This document shows positions 19,128-28,156 of a stretch of 64,000 nucleotides of DNA, piece after piece (position 1 is the stretch's first letter; each line of letters opens with the position of its first letter). Made by a program: the position numbers and the translations under genes. The DNA comes from JACVRW01 sp963757815 (GTDB taxonomy: Bacteria; Actinomycetota; Thermoleophilia; Solirubrobacterales; Thermoleophilaceae). The stretch spans positions 434,001 to 498,000 of the forward strand of contig CAVWSN010000018.1 of the NCBI GenBank assembly GCA_963757815.1, read 5' to 3'. The notes under the pieces were generated by a model that did no database searches, was not told the DNA's origin, and saw nothing but the letters and a program-made list of their open reading frames with translations.

Positions 19128-20327
19128 ATGCGAATCCTCTTCACCACCACCCGCGGCACGGGACACTTCGGTCCGCTCGTGCCGTTCGCCCGTGCGTGCG
19201 TTCGGGGCGGGCCACGAGGTGCTCGTTGCAGCCGCCCCGCCGGTGGCGTCGCTGGCGGACGGGGCAGGGCTCCCGTTCCGGGCGCTGCCGGAGCCGCCCG
19301 AGGACGAGCTCGACGGCCGTATGGGAGCGGGTGTTCTCGCTGCCGCCCGAACAGCGGGACGATTACGTCATCCGCGAGATCTTCGCGGCCTGCCACGCAC
19401 GTGCGGCGCTGCTGGGCACGCTCGCGACCATCGAGGACGTGGGGCCCGGACGTCGTCGTTCGCGAAAGCTGCGAATTCTCAGGCGCGATCGCGGCGGAGC
19501 GCCTGGGAGTCCCACATGCCGCGATCGGCGTGTTCCTCTGGGCACGCAACGACGATCTGGTCGCGGATATCGCGGCACCGGTCCTCGACGAGCTGCGGGT
19601 CGGCGTCGGCCTCGGGCCCGACCCCGGCGCTTGGGCTCTTCGGCGGGCGCCGCTGCTGACACAGGCGCCGCGCTCGCTTGACGATCCGACCTCACCGACC
19701 GCGGCCGGGGCCCTGCGCTTCCGCGAGCCGCGCAACGGCGAAGTCGGTCCGCTTCCGGTCTGGTGGGACGGGTCCGAGGCCCCTCTCGTGTACCTCTCGT
19801 TCGGCACCGAGGCACCCACGCTGGACTTCTTCCCCGGCGTGTACCTCGAAGCGATCGCCGCCCTTGCCGAGTTGCCCGCCCGCATCCTCGTGACCATCGG
19901 CAACTCGCGCGACCCCGCCGAGCTGGGCCCCTTGCCGCCGTCGGTGCACGTGGAGCAGTGGGTCCCGCAGGCCGCGGTGATGCCGCACGCCGCCGCGATG
20001 GTGGGCCACGGTGGCTCCGGCTCGACGCTGACGGCGCTCAACTGGGCAGTGCCCATGGCGCTGGTGCCGCTGTTCGCCGACCAGGACACCAACGCGCGGC
20101 TTGTGGCCGAGGCCGGCGCGGGCGTCGCGCTGGACGGCGGGCCCGAGGCGGTCTCAGGCCTGACGAATGCGGTGAGTGGGCTCCTGGACAATCCGTCCTA
20201 CCGGGCGGGGGCCGCCCGCGTTCGGGATGAGATCGCCGCGCTGGCGCCCGTCGACGATGCCGTCGCCGTGCTGGCGGGGCTTGCGGGAGAGCAGCCGAGA
20301 GCCGCTCTCGGCACCGCATCTACCTGA
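19128..20327 (+). CDS. UDP-glycosyltransferase (GT1/MGT-like), with three frameshifts
   Basis: N-terminus MRILFTTTRGTGHFGPLVPF is typical of GT1 enzymes. The C-terminal donor-binding region has SVHVEQWVPQAAVMPHAAAM, VGHGGSGSTLTALNWAVPM and FADQDTNA. The coding frame advances by one at about 19200, about 19316 and about 19443, returning to the original frame after three +1 insertions, so the corrected protein is a complete transferase of about 399 residues. Acceptor unknown; natural-product or antibiotic glycosylation is possible. Confidence 0.8.
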   Translation: MRILFTTTRGTGHFGPLVPFARACVRGGPRGARCSRPAGGVAGGRGRAPVPGAAGAARGRARRPYGSGCSRCRPNSGTITSSARSSRPATHVRRCWARSRPSRTWGPDVVVRESCEFSGAIAAERLGVPHAAIGVFLWARNDDLVADIAAPVLDELRVGVGLGPDPGAWALRRAPLLTQAPRSLDDPTSPTAAGALRFREPRNGEVGPLPVWWDGSEAPLVYLSFGTEAPTLDFFPGVYLEAIAALAELPARILVTIGNSRDPAELGPLPPSVHVEQWVPQAAVMPHAAAMVGHGGSGSTLTALNWAVPMALVPLFADQDTNARLVAEAGAGVALDGGPEAVSGLTNAVSGLLDNPSYRAGAARVRDEIAALAPVDDAVAVLAGLAGEQPRAALGTAST

Positions 20328-20358
20328 TCACCCCTCGCCGCTCTTATGATGGGCCCAC

Positions 20359-21157
20359 GTGAAGCCGCCTGTGTGCCCACAGCGAGACATCACGCGACGA
20401 CTGCTGGTCGCCCTCATGGCCTCCGGTGCCGCCGTGCTCGTCCTGGCCGCTCCGAGCGCCGCCAGCACCGAGTGCCGCGCGGGACATGGCTCGGTGGACG
20501 TCGTGGGCAAGCCCGGACCGGTCGTGGCGTGGCGTGCGGCGCTGTCCAGCCGCGTCCCGACCCACGCGCGCGTTCCGGGTAGGAAGAAGACGCGGCGAGC
20601 GAGAACCGCCGGCAGGGCGGTCGGTCCCGGTGACGCTCCCTGGCTCCTCGTCCTGCGCGCCAAGAACGACCGGAAGGGCCGCTGCTGGGTCCGCGTGCGG
20701 CTGCCCGTGGCGCCCGAATGAAGCCGGGGCGTGGGTGCGCGCCCAGCACGTGAACCTGCGACCGACCCGCTGGCGGATCCGCGTCAACCTCGCTGAGCGA
20801 AGGCTCGTCCTGCGCCGCGGCAAGCGGCCGGTGCTTCGCACGAGCGTCGTGATCGGGGCGCCGATCACTCCCACCCCGCAGGGGCTCTTCTCAATCGTCG
20901 GCGTGTGGCGCTGGAACCCCGCCGACTTCCTCGGCTCCTACATCCTGCCGCTCACCGCGCATAGCCCCGTGCTCCAGGAGTTCGGAGGCGGCGACGGCCG
21001 CGTAGGAATCCACGGACGCGGGGGCGCCAGCCTCCTGGCTCCGCTCGGATCAATGGCAAGCCACGGCTGCATCCGACTTCCGAATGGAGCGATCGAGTCG
21101 ATCGTGCGCCGCGTGGGCGCCGGCGGCCTGCCGGGCATTCCCGTGCGGGTCCGCTGA
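20359..21157 (+). CDS. L,D-transpeptidase (YkuD domain), secreted, with one frameshift
   Basis: GTG 20359 begins a signal-peptide-like N-terminus (LLVALMASGAAVLVLAAPSA). One extra base at about 20715 ends the frame early; corrected, it reads APNEAGAWVRAQHVNLRPTR and then the YkuD domain. The catalytic motif is IHGRGG ... SHGCIRLPN (Cys nucleophile). It makes 3-3 crosslinks in peptidoglycan or attaches proteins to it. A TATGAT hexamer at 20344-20349 lies only about 10 bases before the start, suggesting a leaderless mRNA. Confidence 0.82.
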
Positions 21158-21206
21158 GATCGGCCGCGTTCCCGGGTCGGCCGGCGGTCGCGGCTTGACT
21201 CGGCGC

Positions 21207-23541
21207 CTACCCGGTGACCGGCGGGGCCTGCCGCCGGGCGCGGAGCCGCGTGTCGGCCCGATCGCCCACCAGCTGGGCGTTGACGGCCGTCGCCACAACC
21301 AGATTGCGCTTCAGGCCGGGGTCCCGCCTGTGATCCGGACGCTTCCGCGGACCGTGCGGTTCGCTCCCGGCGCAAGATTTCCGAGGCCCCAGATGGCGCC
21401 CCGCGGAGCACGCGTGCCCGGGTGCTGGCCCTGAGCGCGGCCAGGTCGATGGCCCCCGGCGGGATGTCGGCCATCTGCACGCTCCTCGCTGCGACGGAAC
21501 CGACGTTCGTAACGGTCAGCTTGAAGCGGACCCGTCGGCCGACGCGCGCGACACGCGGCATCGTCTTCACGACTCGGAGCTGGGTGGACGGCGGAGGCGT
21601 GGGCGGCGGCGGCGGCCCCGGCGGATCCGGCGGCGACGGCAGCGGCGGGGCGGCGGGTCCGGCGGCGGTAGCGGCGGGTCCGGCGGGTCCGGCGGGTCTG
21701 GCTCGTCGCCCCGCTTGTTCTGGAACGTGCAGCTCACCCTTCGCCCGCTGCGACGGTGATCGAGACCTGGGGGCCGGCCACGGGGAAGCTGGCCTGCTGC
21801 AACTGATCCCCACGAAGTTCCACGTCGCGGCCGGGGCAAGCGGAGGCGGCTGTCCTGCGGGTCTCCCTCACGACGTAGGTGCCGGGCGGCACGGTGAAGT
21901 CCAGGCAAGTGGGGGGCTCCGGCACGTTGTCGTCCGAGAGCGTGAACGTCGCCAAGGTCGCCGGTGAACTTGAAGACCTGCGGATCGTCCGGCACCGCGT
22001 CCTTGATGATCGTGATCGTGGCGCGGCTCGGGGGGAGACGCCTGTTTCGCACCTTGCACTTGGCGTACTCGTTCGGGCCGATCTGACCGGGCGACCGCCC
22101 GGCCGTGAGCGCGCTACGAGTCCGCTCCTGGTCCTGCCCGGCGCATTCGTCTCGCACGTGAATTCCACGAACTCGTAGCCGGGCTGCGGAGTCTCGGTCA
22201 CGAGACGGTGCTCGCGCGTCCGGGTCGTCGGGCTCCCACTGGAACGTGGCCATGCCGTCCGCGCCGTGGTGTCGGACCGGGCTCGTCGTCCCGATCCTGC
22301 GGCGGTCGGCTGGACCCAGGTGATATCCGCCTGGCACTCATCGTGACGTCGCGGTGAACTTCCAGCCGGCTGGGGCATGTAATTGGCCAGTGTCGTCGCC
22401 CGGCGTCTCGTCCACCAGCTTTGTGATGGTGACCGAGGCCTTGCAGAGCGCGATGGCGATCTGCCGGAGCGCTTCCGCCAAGTCGTCGAAATCCTCGACC
22501 AGGGTGTAGTCGGCTTCCTCGAAGGGCGTTCCGGGGAACTGGTCGAAGCCCGAGACAGCCGTCAGCCGCCGCGCGCTGGTGGGCTTCGTCACCGCCGCGC
22601 CCACGCCCAAGGCGAAGACGTGGGAGCCCTGGCCCTTGACGAGGTCGGCCTGCCTGGCCGCGCGCCGCAGCGCCTCGGCGTCGCCCTCAGCGAGATCCGT
22701 CGACTCGCCGGCGGCATCGTGTGTTCATCGCCGTCGGGTCGCCGTCGGTGACGAACACAACGAGGTCGGCAACCACGCGGTCAGCAACAGGGAGCTGTGT
22801 TCGCGACCTTCACCTCGTAGAAGGCGTCCTCCCAGTTGGTCCAGCCGCCCGGGTCGTATCCGTCTTCGAGGTAGGGGTTCGAACGTGTCGGCCATCGTAC
22901 GCGTCCGTGACCGTGCGTGTAGTCCACCGGCCGTTGCGCCCTCGTGCTGAAGTCGACGATCGACACTGCGAGCCGGTCCCCTTGAGCGCGTTGAGGAACG
23001 CCCGGGCCGCCTCACGGACCGCTCGGTGGCACCCGAGTTTCGATCGAGCCCGACTCGTCGAGAACCAGCATGACGTTGATCCCGCACTTCGGCGGGAGGT
23101 TGGGGTTCGTACGCGGGCGTCGTGACGCTGAGGGCCTTCTCCAGCACCTTCTCGCCGCTCGGTGCCTCCGCAGCTGTCGTTCGCGTAGGCGGTGAACGTC
23201 GGCGTCGTAGTCGCCGGGCGTGCCCGGGGCCGTCACGTTGAAGCTGTCGGTGTCCGTGCTCGTCTGCCGTCGATTGTCCGTCGTCGACGCACCTGGTGTC
23301 CGAGCCGATCCGAACCTCGAGTGCTCGCGCCAGTCGTCATCGTCGTCGGTCTGCGTGACCGTGACCTCTGCGCTTCAGCACGCCCCCCGGCGGGCTCGCT
23401 GGTGCTGCGTCGAGCCCACCGTCGATGATTGGCTGGTCACACTGCGGGCGCGGCGGACGCGGCGCTCGGCCACGCCGCGAGCACAGCGACGACGGTGGCG
23501 AGACCAAACATCACCCGGACGTGGCGGGCGAAGGGGCGCAT
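21207..23541 (-). CDS. Secreted VWA-domain surface protein with prealbumin-like and DUF11-like domains, many frameshifts
   Basis: ATG 23541 begins a signal peptide (MRPFARHVRVMFGLATVVAV ... PSAASA). Pieces in all three frames then give a VWA domain: INVMLVLDESGSIE (about 23050-23090), STRAQRPVDYT and VFVTDGDPTA (about 22740). A segment ending LRQIAIALCKASVTITKLVD follows. Next come repeats resembling SpaA/prealbumin folds (TETPQPGYEFVEFTCE), a Pro-rich linker (21600-21720), a DUF11-like domain (KLTVTNVGSVAARSV) and the stop at 21207. At least eight indels are needed. Resembles pilin-tip or adhesin-type proteins. Either a dense error patch or a decaying gene. Confidence 0.65.
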
Positions 23542-23628
23542 TCGGGGCAACCTACGTCAAACTGGGGCGTTGTCACTCCCTGGGTGCGGGCGCCCAACGT
23601 CCCCCGCAGCCGACGGCTAGGACACGCG

Positions 23629-23894
23629 TCAGACATCCAGGAACGCCGGCGATGTCGTCGACCACGGTCTCCGGTTGGTCGAGGCAGGAAGAGGTGGCCG
23701 CCGCGCTCGACGACTCGCAGCCGCGCCAACGGCATTCGCCGCGCCATGAAGCGGGCGTTGGCCAGCGGGATCACCGGGTCGTCATCGCCGGCGAGGATCA
23801 GCGTCGGCTGCATTACGCGGTGGAGCCACAGGATGCTCGTCCACGCTGCGGCGGCGAGCCGCCCGGCGGAAGCGATAGTGGCTAAGCGCGGCAC
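23629..23894 (-). pseudogene. C-terminal fragment of a polyhydroxyalkanoate depolymerase-like alpha/beta hydrolase
   Basis: Reads WTSILWLHRVMQPTLILAGD then DDPVIPLANARFMARRMPLA and the catalytic-His end GGHLFL; with two one-base corrections it ends LLDQPETVVDDIAGFLDV and stops at 23629. About 190 N-terminal residues, including the nucleophile serine, are absent, and the sequence upstream is a TetR gene. A true truncation, perhaps from recombination. Confidence 0.65.
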
Positions 23895-23940
23895 TGGCGG
23901 CGTTGCCGCCGCCTGGCGTTGGGACTCGACAGTTGTCCTG

Positions 23941-24551
23941 TCAGCGGGGGATTGTGCGCCGGTTTGGCTTGGGCGGGGCGCCGAAGGTGCGTAGGACGTG
24001 TTCGAGCGTGGAGGCGATCAGTTCGCGGGTGGCTTCGCCTTGTAGCCAGCGGCGTGTTGCGGAGCGGTTGAGCGCGGTCCAGCACTCGAGCGCGTAGCGC
24101 AGCCGCGGCGAGTCGTCGGCGAGGTCGGTGTGCTGGGTGGCGAGTAGCGCGACCGCGCGGCTCACGAGTTCGGTGACGACTTGTCTGATGTCGGGGTCGG
24201 CGATGTCTTCGCCGCGTCCGAGCGTAGCGAGCCAGATCGTGCGGTTGTGGTCGGTCCAGTCGAGCCAGCGCGACACGCTGTCGGCGACGCGGGCGCGGGC
24301 GCTGCGGGCGACGGGCGGCGGCAGTTGTTCCTCGCGCAAGGCGCCGAGTCGCTCGAGCAGCGCGATGTAGACGTCCTTGCGGCCGCCGAAGTAGTGGTGC
24401 ACGAGCCCGCGCGTGACGCCGGCCGCGTTGGCGATGTCCTCGATCGAGACCTCGTCGTAGCCGCGCTCGGAGAACAGCGCGTTGGCGGCTGGAGGATCTG
24501 TTCGCTGCGCTGCCCGGGAGCGAGGCGGCTGTACTTCGGCGTCGTGCTCAT
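23941..24551 (-). CDS. TetR-family transcriptional regulator, with one N-terminal frameshift
   Basis: ATG 24551 gives MSTTPKYSRLAPGQRSEQIL; one extra base at about 24490-24500 must be removed to continue into ANALFSERGYDEVSIEDIAN and AAGVTRGLVHHYFGGRKDVY, the classic TetR helix-turn-helix. C-terminal ligand domain of about 140 residues. It probably binds the tandem repeats just upstream. Original target may be the truncated depolymerase or a lost neighbour. Confidence 0.8.
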
Positions 24552-24568
24552 AAAACGAGCCAAAAGAT

Positions 24569-24607
24569 TGTTGGCGATCCGTCAAGAAACTGTTAGCATA
24601 CCGTCAA
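24569..24607. promoter_or_regulatory. Tandem direct-repeat operator candidates
   Basis: TGTTGGCGATCCGTCAA (24569-24585) and TGTTAGCATACCGTCAA (24591-24607) share 13 of 17 bases at a 22-bp period, i.e. two helix turns. They lie 18-56 bases upstream of the TetR start, as expected for autoregulation. Confidence 0.45.
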
Positions 24608-24759
24608 CAAAGGGCGCTGGCTGACGCGCAGCTGCTAAGTGATCGCTTCGACGCGGATCGCACGTCGGGCAGCCTGAGTCTGACGGTCCGCACGTTCGCG
24701 GGTGCGTGGCCGCCAGCCGACCGGCTAAATCAAACAATCTGCAAGAAGGAAACACCCTG

Positions 24760-25380
24760 ATGAAGTTCGTCATCACCGCTGTCGCTGTGACGGCTGGCAG
24801 TCCCCGCCGTGGCCTCGGCTTTCGGGGGCGGGACGGGGCGGTGAGGGCCGCAGCGATCACCCTCGCGGTCGCCCTCGCTGCCCTGACCATGGGGACCGGC
24901 AGCGCCCGGGCGGCGGACCGCGCGGAGGTCGGCGCGATGATCGACGTCGCCACCACCTACTTCGGTGATCACTGCGTCGCCGGGATCACGGTGGCCTGGG
25001 TCGTGCCCCGTGGCCTCGACGGACCCGACGTGCCCGGCGGTCACGCCATCGGTCGCGGCGCCGGCTGCCGGATCTGGCTCGACACCGGGTACTTCGACTC
25101 CGTCTCGTGGGCTGGGGCGTGCGCCGTCGTCGTGCACGAGGCAGGCCATGCCCTCGGGTACGGCCACTCCACGAACCCGGCAAGCGTCATGCAATCCCCG
25201 GCGCCGGCGATGTTCGCACCGTGCGAGGGGCGTCTCGCAGTTTGGCGCTGGAACGCAGGCTGGTGCGGATCGGGCGTCGCTGTGAGGCACGGTCCGCTCG
25301 GGCGAACAGGCTCCGGGGGCGGAGCGCCGGGCGAGCGTCGCGGCTCCACAACGCCTGCATGCGGAAGTACCGTCGGGTAA
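24760..25380 (+). CDS. Secreted matrixin-like zinc metalloprotease
   Basis: The zinc site HEAGHALGYGH (HExxHxxGxxH) near 25135-25170 is followed by NPASVM, giving the Met-turn. ATG 24760 has AGAAGGA upstream, but GTG 24841 gives a cleaner signal peptide (RAAAITLAVALAALTMGTGS, then ARA). Length of 180-206 residues is short but complete for a minimal matrixin domain. The first 27 codons may instead belong to a micro-ORF (see findings). The C-terminal 50 residues look out of frame and may follow another indel. Confidence 0.7.
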   Translation: MKFVITAVAVTAGSPRRGLGFRGRDGAVRAAAITLAVALAALTMGTGSARAADRAEVGAMIDVATTYFGDHCVAGITVAWVVPRGLDGPDVPGGHAIGRGAGCRIWLDTGYFDSVSWAGACAVVVHEAGHALGYGHSTNPASVMQSPAPAMFAPCEGRLAVWRWNAGWCGSGVAVRHGPLGRTGSGGGAPGERRGSTTPACGSTVG

Positions 25381-25747
25381 GCGGGGGCTACTTCGCGGTG
25401 CTCGGGCTGACACCGGCCCGCGCGTAGGGCCCGGCGGCAACCCCGCGAACGCGGTTTAGCCTTCCCGCGTATCGAGTTGGACGAAGCGCACTAGCAGCTC
25501 GTCCAAGGCACCAGGGCATAGCGTGCGGCGCCAGGCGGGCGCGAACGGCTGGCCGCGGGCGCGCTCGGCGGCGACGCAGCTCGCGCAGGTGCTCGGCCGG
25601 TCGGCTCCACGCCGGGAGGCGGGCGCGAGCGCCGGACGGGGCGCGGGGTGCCGCTTGCGGCTCGACGTTGCCCGGCGTTGGCGGGGCGTTGCCATATCCG
25701 TTGCCCGCCCGGCCCCGCGGCGCCCGGGCGCCCCTTCCCCGAAGCAC
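25381..25747. other. Gap of about 370 bases without a supported gene
   Basis: Between the metalloprotease and tRNA-Phe. An open minus-strand frame at 25456-25695 ends CASCVAAERARGQPFAP ... LLVRFVQLDTREG and might be a small protein or remnant, but it has no clear ribosome-binding site or family. Nothing else is recognisable. Confidence 0.4.
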
Positions 25748-25774
25748 GGAACCCCGCTCGTGGTGCGGGGTTCC
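25748..25774 (-). terminator. GC-rich hairpin downstream of tRNA-Phe
   Basis: Perfect 10-bp stem GGAACCCCGC / GCGGGGTTCC with a 7-base loop, starting 7 bases after the tRNA 3' end on the minus strand. No U-tract, as usual in high-GC genomes. Confidence 0.65.
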
Positions 25775-25780
25775 GGGAGA

Positions 25781-25853
25781 TGGCGAGGGCCAGAATCGAA
25801 CTGGCGACACCACGATTTTCAGTCGTGTGCTCTACCGACTGAGCTACCTCGCC
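25781..25853 (-). tRNA. tRNA-Phe (GAA)
   Basis: Full cloverleaf on the minus strand: acceptor GGCGAGG/CCTCGCC, D-arm GCTC AGTCGGTA GAGC, anticodon stem CACGA/TCGTG with loop CTGAAAA (anticodon GAA), T-arm GCCAG TTCGATT CTGGC, discriminator A. No CCA is encoded. Confidence 0.97.
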
Positions 25854-25948
25854 GATGATGCAGCCCGACGATGGTAGCGGCCGCTTCGGGGCGTGCCGTC
25901 GCCGGGGAGCGCCGGGCCGGGGGCTACCCGGCGCTCCCCGTTCGAGGG

Positions 25949-27415
25949 TCAGGCGGGTGCGCCCGCCGGGGCGGCTTCGCCGCGCTGGGCGGCCTCCGCG
26001 TGCTCGCGGCTGTCCCGCGAGGAGATCAGCGTGGCCGCCAGGAGCGCGCCCAGCAGCGCCAGGCCGGCGCCGACCATGAAGGCGTCCTGGAAGCCCTGGG
26101 TCAGTGCCACCGCCGGGTTGCGCTCGCCCGAGGCGAACACGTCGTCGGTGCGGCTGGTCGCGACCGCGGCGAGGACCGCGAGGCCCAGCGCTCCGCCGAC
26201 CTGCTGCGAGGTGTTGATCAGCCCCGAAGCGAGACCGGCCTCGTCGGGCCTGATGCCGGTGACCGCCGCGATCGTCGTGGGGACGAACGCGAGCCCGAGA
26301 CCGACTGCGGCGAGCAGGGACGGGAACAGGATGTCCCCGAGGTAGGTCCCGCCCGGCGCGCTCACCTGAGCGAACCAGACGAGCCCGGCCGCGATCAGCA
26401 GCATGCCGGCGATCAACGTCGGCTTGAAGCCGATGCGCGTGACGAGCGCGGACGCCGCCCCGGCGGACACGATGATCGTGAGCGCCAGCGGCAGGTATGC
26501 GAGGCCCGCCGTGAGCGGCTCGTAGTCGAGCACCTGCTGCATGTACAGCGAGATGAAGAAGAACATCGAGAACAGCGACATGCCGAGCAGCAGCCCCACG
26601 ACGTTCGCGCCGCGCAGCGTCCGCAGCCTGAAGATCGAGAACGGCACGAGCGGATGCTTCGTGCGCAGCTCGATGGCGACGAACGCCGCCAGCAGCACGA
26701 GCGACACGGCACCGAGCAGGAGCGTCTGCGTCGAGCCCCAGCCGGCGTCGTTGGCGTCGACCAGCGTGTAGACGAGCAGCGCGAGGCCGGCCGTGACCGA
26801 CACGGCGCCCGCGATGTCGAAGGACGACCGCGAGCGGTCGCGGCTCTCGCCCAGCAGGCGCGGGGCGATGAGGGCCGCCGCGATCCCGATCGGCACGTTC
26901 ACGAACAGCACCCACTCCCAGCCGAGCGTGTCGGTGAGGATGCCGCCGAGCAGCACCCCGGCGGCGCCGCCGGAACCGGCGACGGCGCCCCAGACGCCGA
27001 GCGCCTTGTTGCGCTCCGCGCCCTCGGCGAAGGTCGTGGTGACGATCGCGAGCGCGGCCGGCGAGATCAGCGCGGCGCCGAGGCCCTGCACGGAGCGCGC
27101 GACGATCAGCATGATGTCGCTCTGGGCGAGGCCGCCGGCCAGCGAAGCGACGGCGAACAGCCACATGCCGTAGATGAACATGCGCCGCCGGCCGAGCAGG
27201 TCGGCGAGGCGGCCGCCGAGCAGCAGGAAGCCGCCGAAGAAGAGGGTGTAGGAGTTGACGACCCAGGAGAGGTCGTTCTGGGCGAAGTCGAGGTCGCGGC
27301 CGATCGAGGGCAGCGCCACGTTGACGATCGCGGCGTCGAGCACGACGACGAATTGGGCCGCGGCCAGCAGGGCGAGAGCGAGATTCTTGGCGCGGGGTGT
27401 ATCTGCGGGACTCAA
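25949..27415 (-). CDS. MFS drug exporter of the EmrB/QacA (DHA2, 14-helix) family
   Basis: 488 residues from TTG 27415 with GAGGAGAAGCC upstream. Motif D1 (FVVVLDAAIVNVALPSIGRD), motif A (GGRLADLLGRRRMF) and motif C-like AVAGSGGAAGVLLGGILTDT are clear. Such proton-driven pumps export drugs or dyes. A divergent TetR gene and a palindrome lie in the intergenic region, the usual repressor/pump pair. Confidence 0.92.
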   Translation of the reverse strand: MSPADTPRAKNLALALLAAAQFVVVLDAAIVNVALPSIGRDLDFAQNDLSWVVNSYTLFFGGFLLLGGRLADLLGRRRMFIYGMWLFAVASLAGGLAQSDIMLIVARSVQGLGAALISPAALAIVTTTFAEGAERNKALGVWGAVAGSGGAAGVLLGGILTDTLGWEWVLFVNVPIGIAAALIAPRLLGESRDRSRSSFDIAGAVSVTAGLALLVYTLVDANDAGWGSTQTLLLGAVSLVLLAAFVAIELRTKHPLVPFSIFRLRTLRGANVVGLLLGMSLFSMFFFISLYMQQVLDYEPLTAGLAYLPLALTIIVSAGAASALVTRIGFKPTLIAGMLLIAAGLVWFAQVSAPGGTYLGDILFPSLLAAVGLGLAFVPTTIAAVTGIRPDEAGLASGLINTSQQVGGALGLAVLAAVATSRTDDVFASGERNPAVALTQGFQDAFMVGAGLALLGALLAATLISSRDSREHAEAAQRGEAAPAGAPA

Positions 27416-27462
27416 GGCTTCTCCTCTACGGGGGCTGAATGTAAGCGGAAGAGGAACTCCGG

Positions 27463-27481
27463 TTCCGTGTAGAATACGGAA
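27463..27481. promoter_or_regulatory. TetR operator candidate between pump and repressor
   Basis: TTCCGT-GTAGAAT-ACGGAA: perfect 6-bp arms at 27463-27468 and 27476-27481. A further GGTTCCGT copy at 27486-27493 repeats the half-site. TAGAAT inside the spacer looks like a -10 element, so binding would block transcription. Confidence 0.55.
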
Positions 27482-27522
27482 TGATGGTTCCGTTTGTCAA
27501 CCCCAAGAGTTAGGATCTCGTT

Positions 27523-28140
27523 ATGGCCACGAGGGAGACCGTCAGCCCGATCGGTGCTGCACGCATGCGCTCGGACGCGCGCCGGAACCGCGAAAGCATC
27601 CTGGCCGCCGCGCGTGAGGTGTTCAGCAAGTACGGCATGGAAGCCCAGATGGACGAGATCGCGCGCCGGGCCGGCGTCGGCGTTGGCACCCTGTACCGCC
27701 ACTTCCCGACCAAGGACGAGCTGGTCGGCGAGCTCATCGAGATCAAGCTCAGTGACTTCGCTACTCGGGCCCGGGCCAAGTTCGAGGAGGACGACCGGCC
27801 CTGGGAGTCGTTCGCCGACCTCCTGCGCGAGCAGAACGAGATCGCCAGCAGAGACGCCTCTCAACAGCGCATGATCTTCGCGATGACGCCCGAGGCGCTC
27901 GAGAAGGCAGCCCCGACCATCGCCGAGCTGACGGCCGTGACACAGGCGTTCATCGACCGCGCCAAGCAGGCCGGAGCGGTCCGCGAGGATCTCGTCGTCG
28001 ACGACATCCGCACGCTCATGTGCGGCCTCGGGAGCGTCATGGCCGCGGACGCACTCGGGGTCATGAGCTACGACTGGCGGCGCATGCTCGAGTTCACGCT
28101 CGAGGGCATGCGAGCCTGCCCTCCGCCCGAAAACCGCTAG
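27523..28140 (+). CDS. TetR-family repressor of the adjacent MFS pump
   Basis: 205 residues. The DNA-binding domain has ILAAAREVFSKYGMEAQMDE and IARRAGVGVGTLYRHFPTKD, a perfect TetR helix-turn-helix. The C-terminal domain resembles the SCO-type TetR_C repressor class. Divergently transcribed from the exporter with a shared operator, so drug-induced derepression is likely. Confidence 0.9.
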   Translation: MATRETVSPIGAARMRSDARRNRESILAAAREVFSKYGMEAQMDEIARRAGVGVGTLYRHFPTKDELVGELIEIKLSDFATRARAKFEEDDRPWESFADLLREQNEIASRDASQQRMIFAMTPEALEKAAPTIAELTAVTQAFIDRAKQAGAVREDLVVDDIRTLMCGLGSVMAADALGVMSYDWRRMLEFTLEGMRACPPPENR

Positions 28141-28156
28141 CTACAGTCCGCGCCCG

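Noticed and set aside
21600..21715. GGCGGGTCCGGCGG-type tandem repeats, CRISPR-like at first glance
   Set aside because: Low-complexity codons for a Pro-rich linker in the VWA surface protein; no spacers of constant length.
25456..25695. Minus-strand frame ending CASCVAAERARGQPFAP...
   Set aside because: No start with a ribosome-binding site and no family; kept only as a note on the gap before tRNA-Phe.
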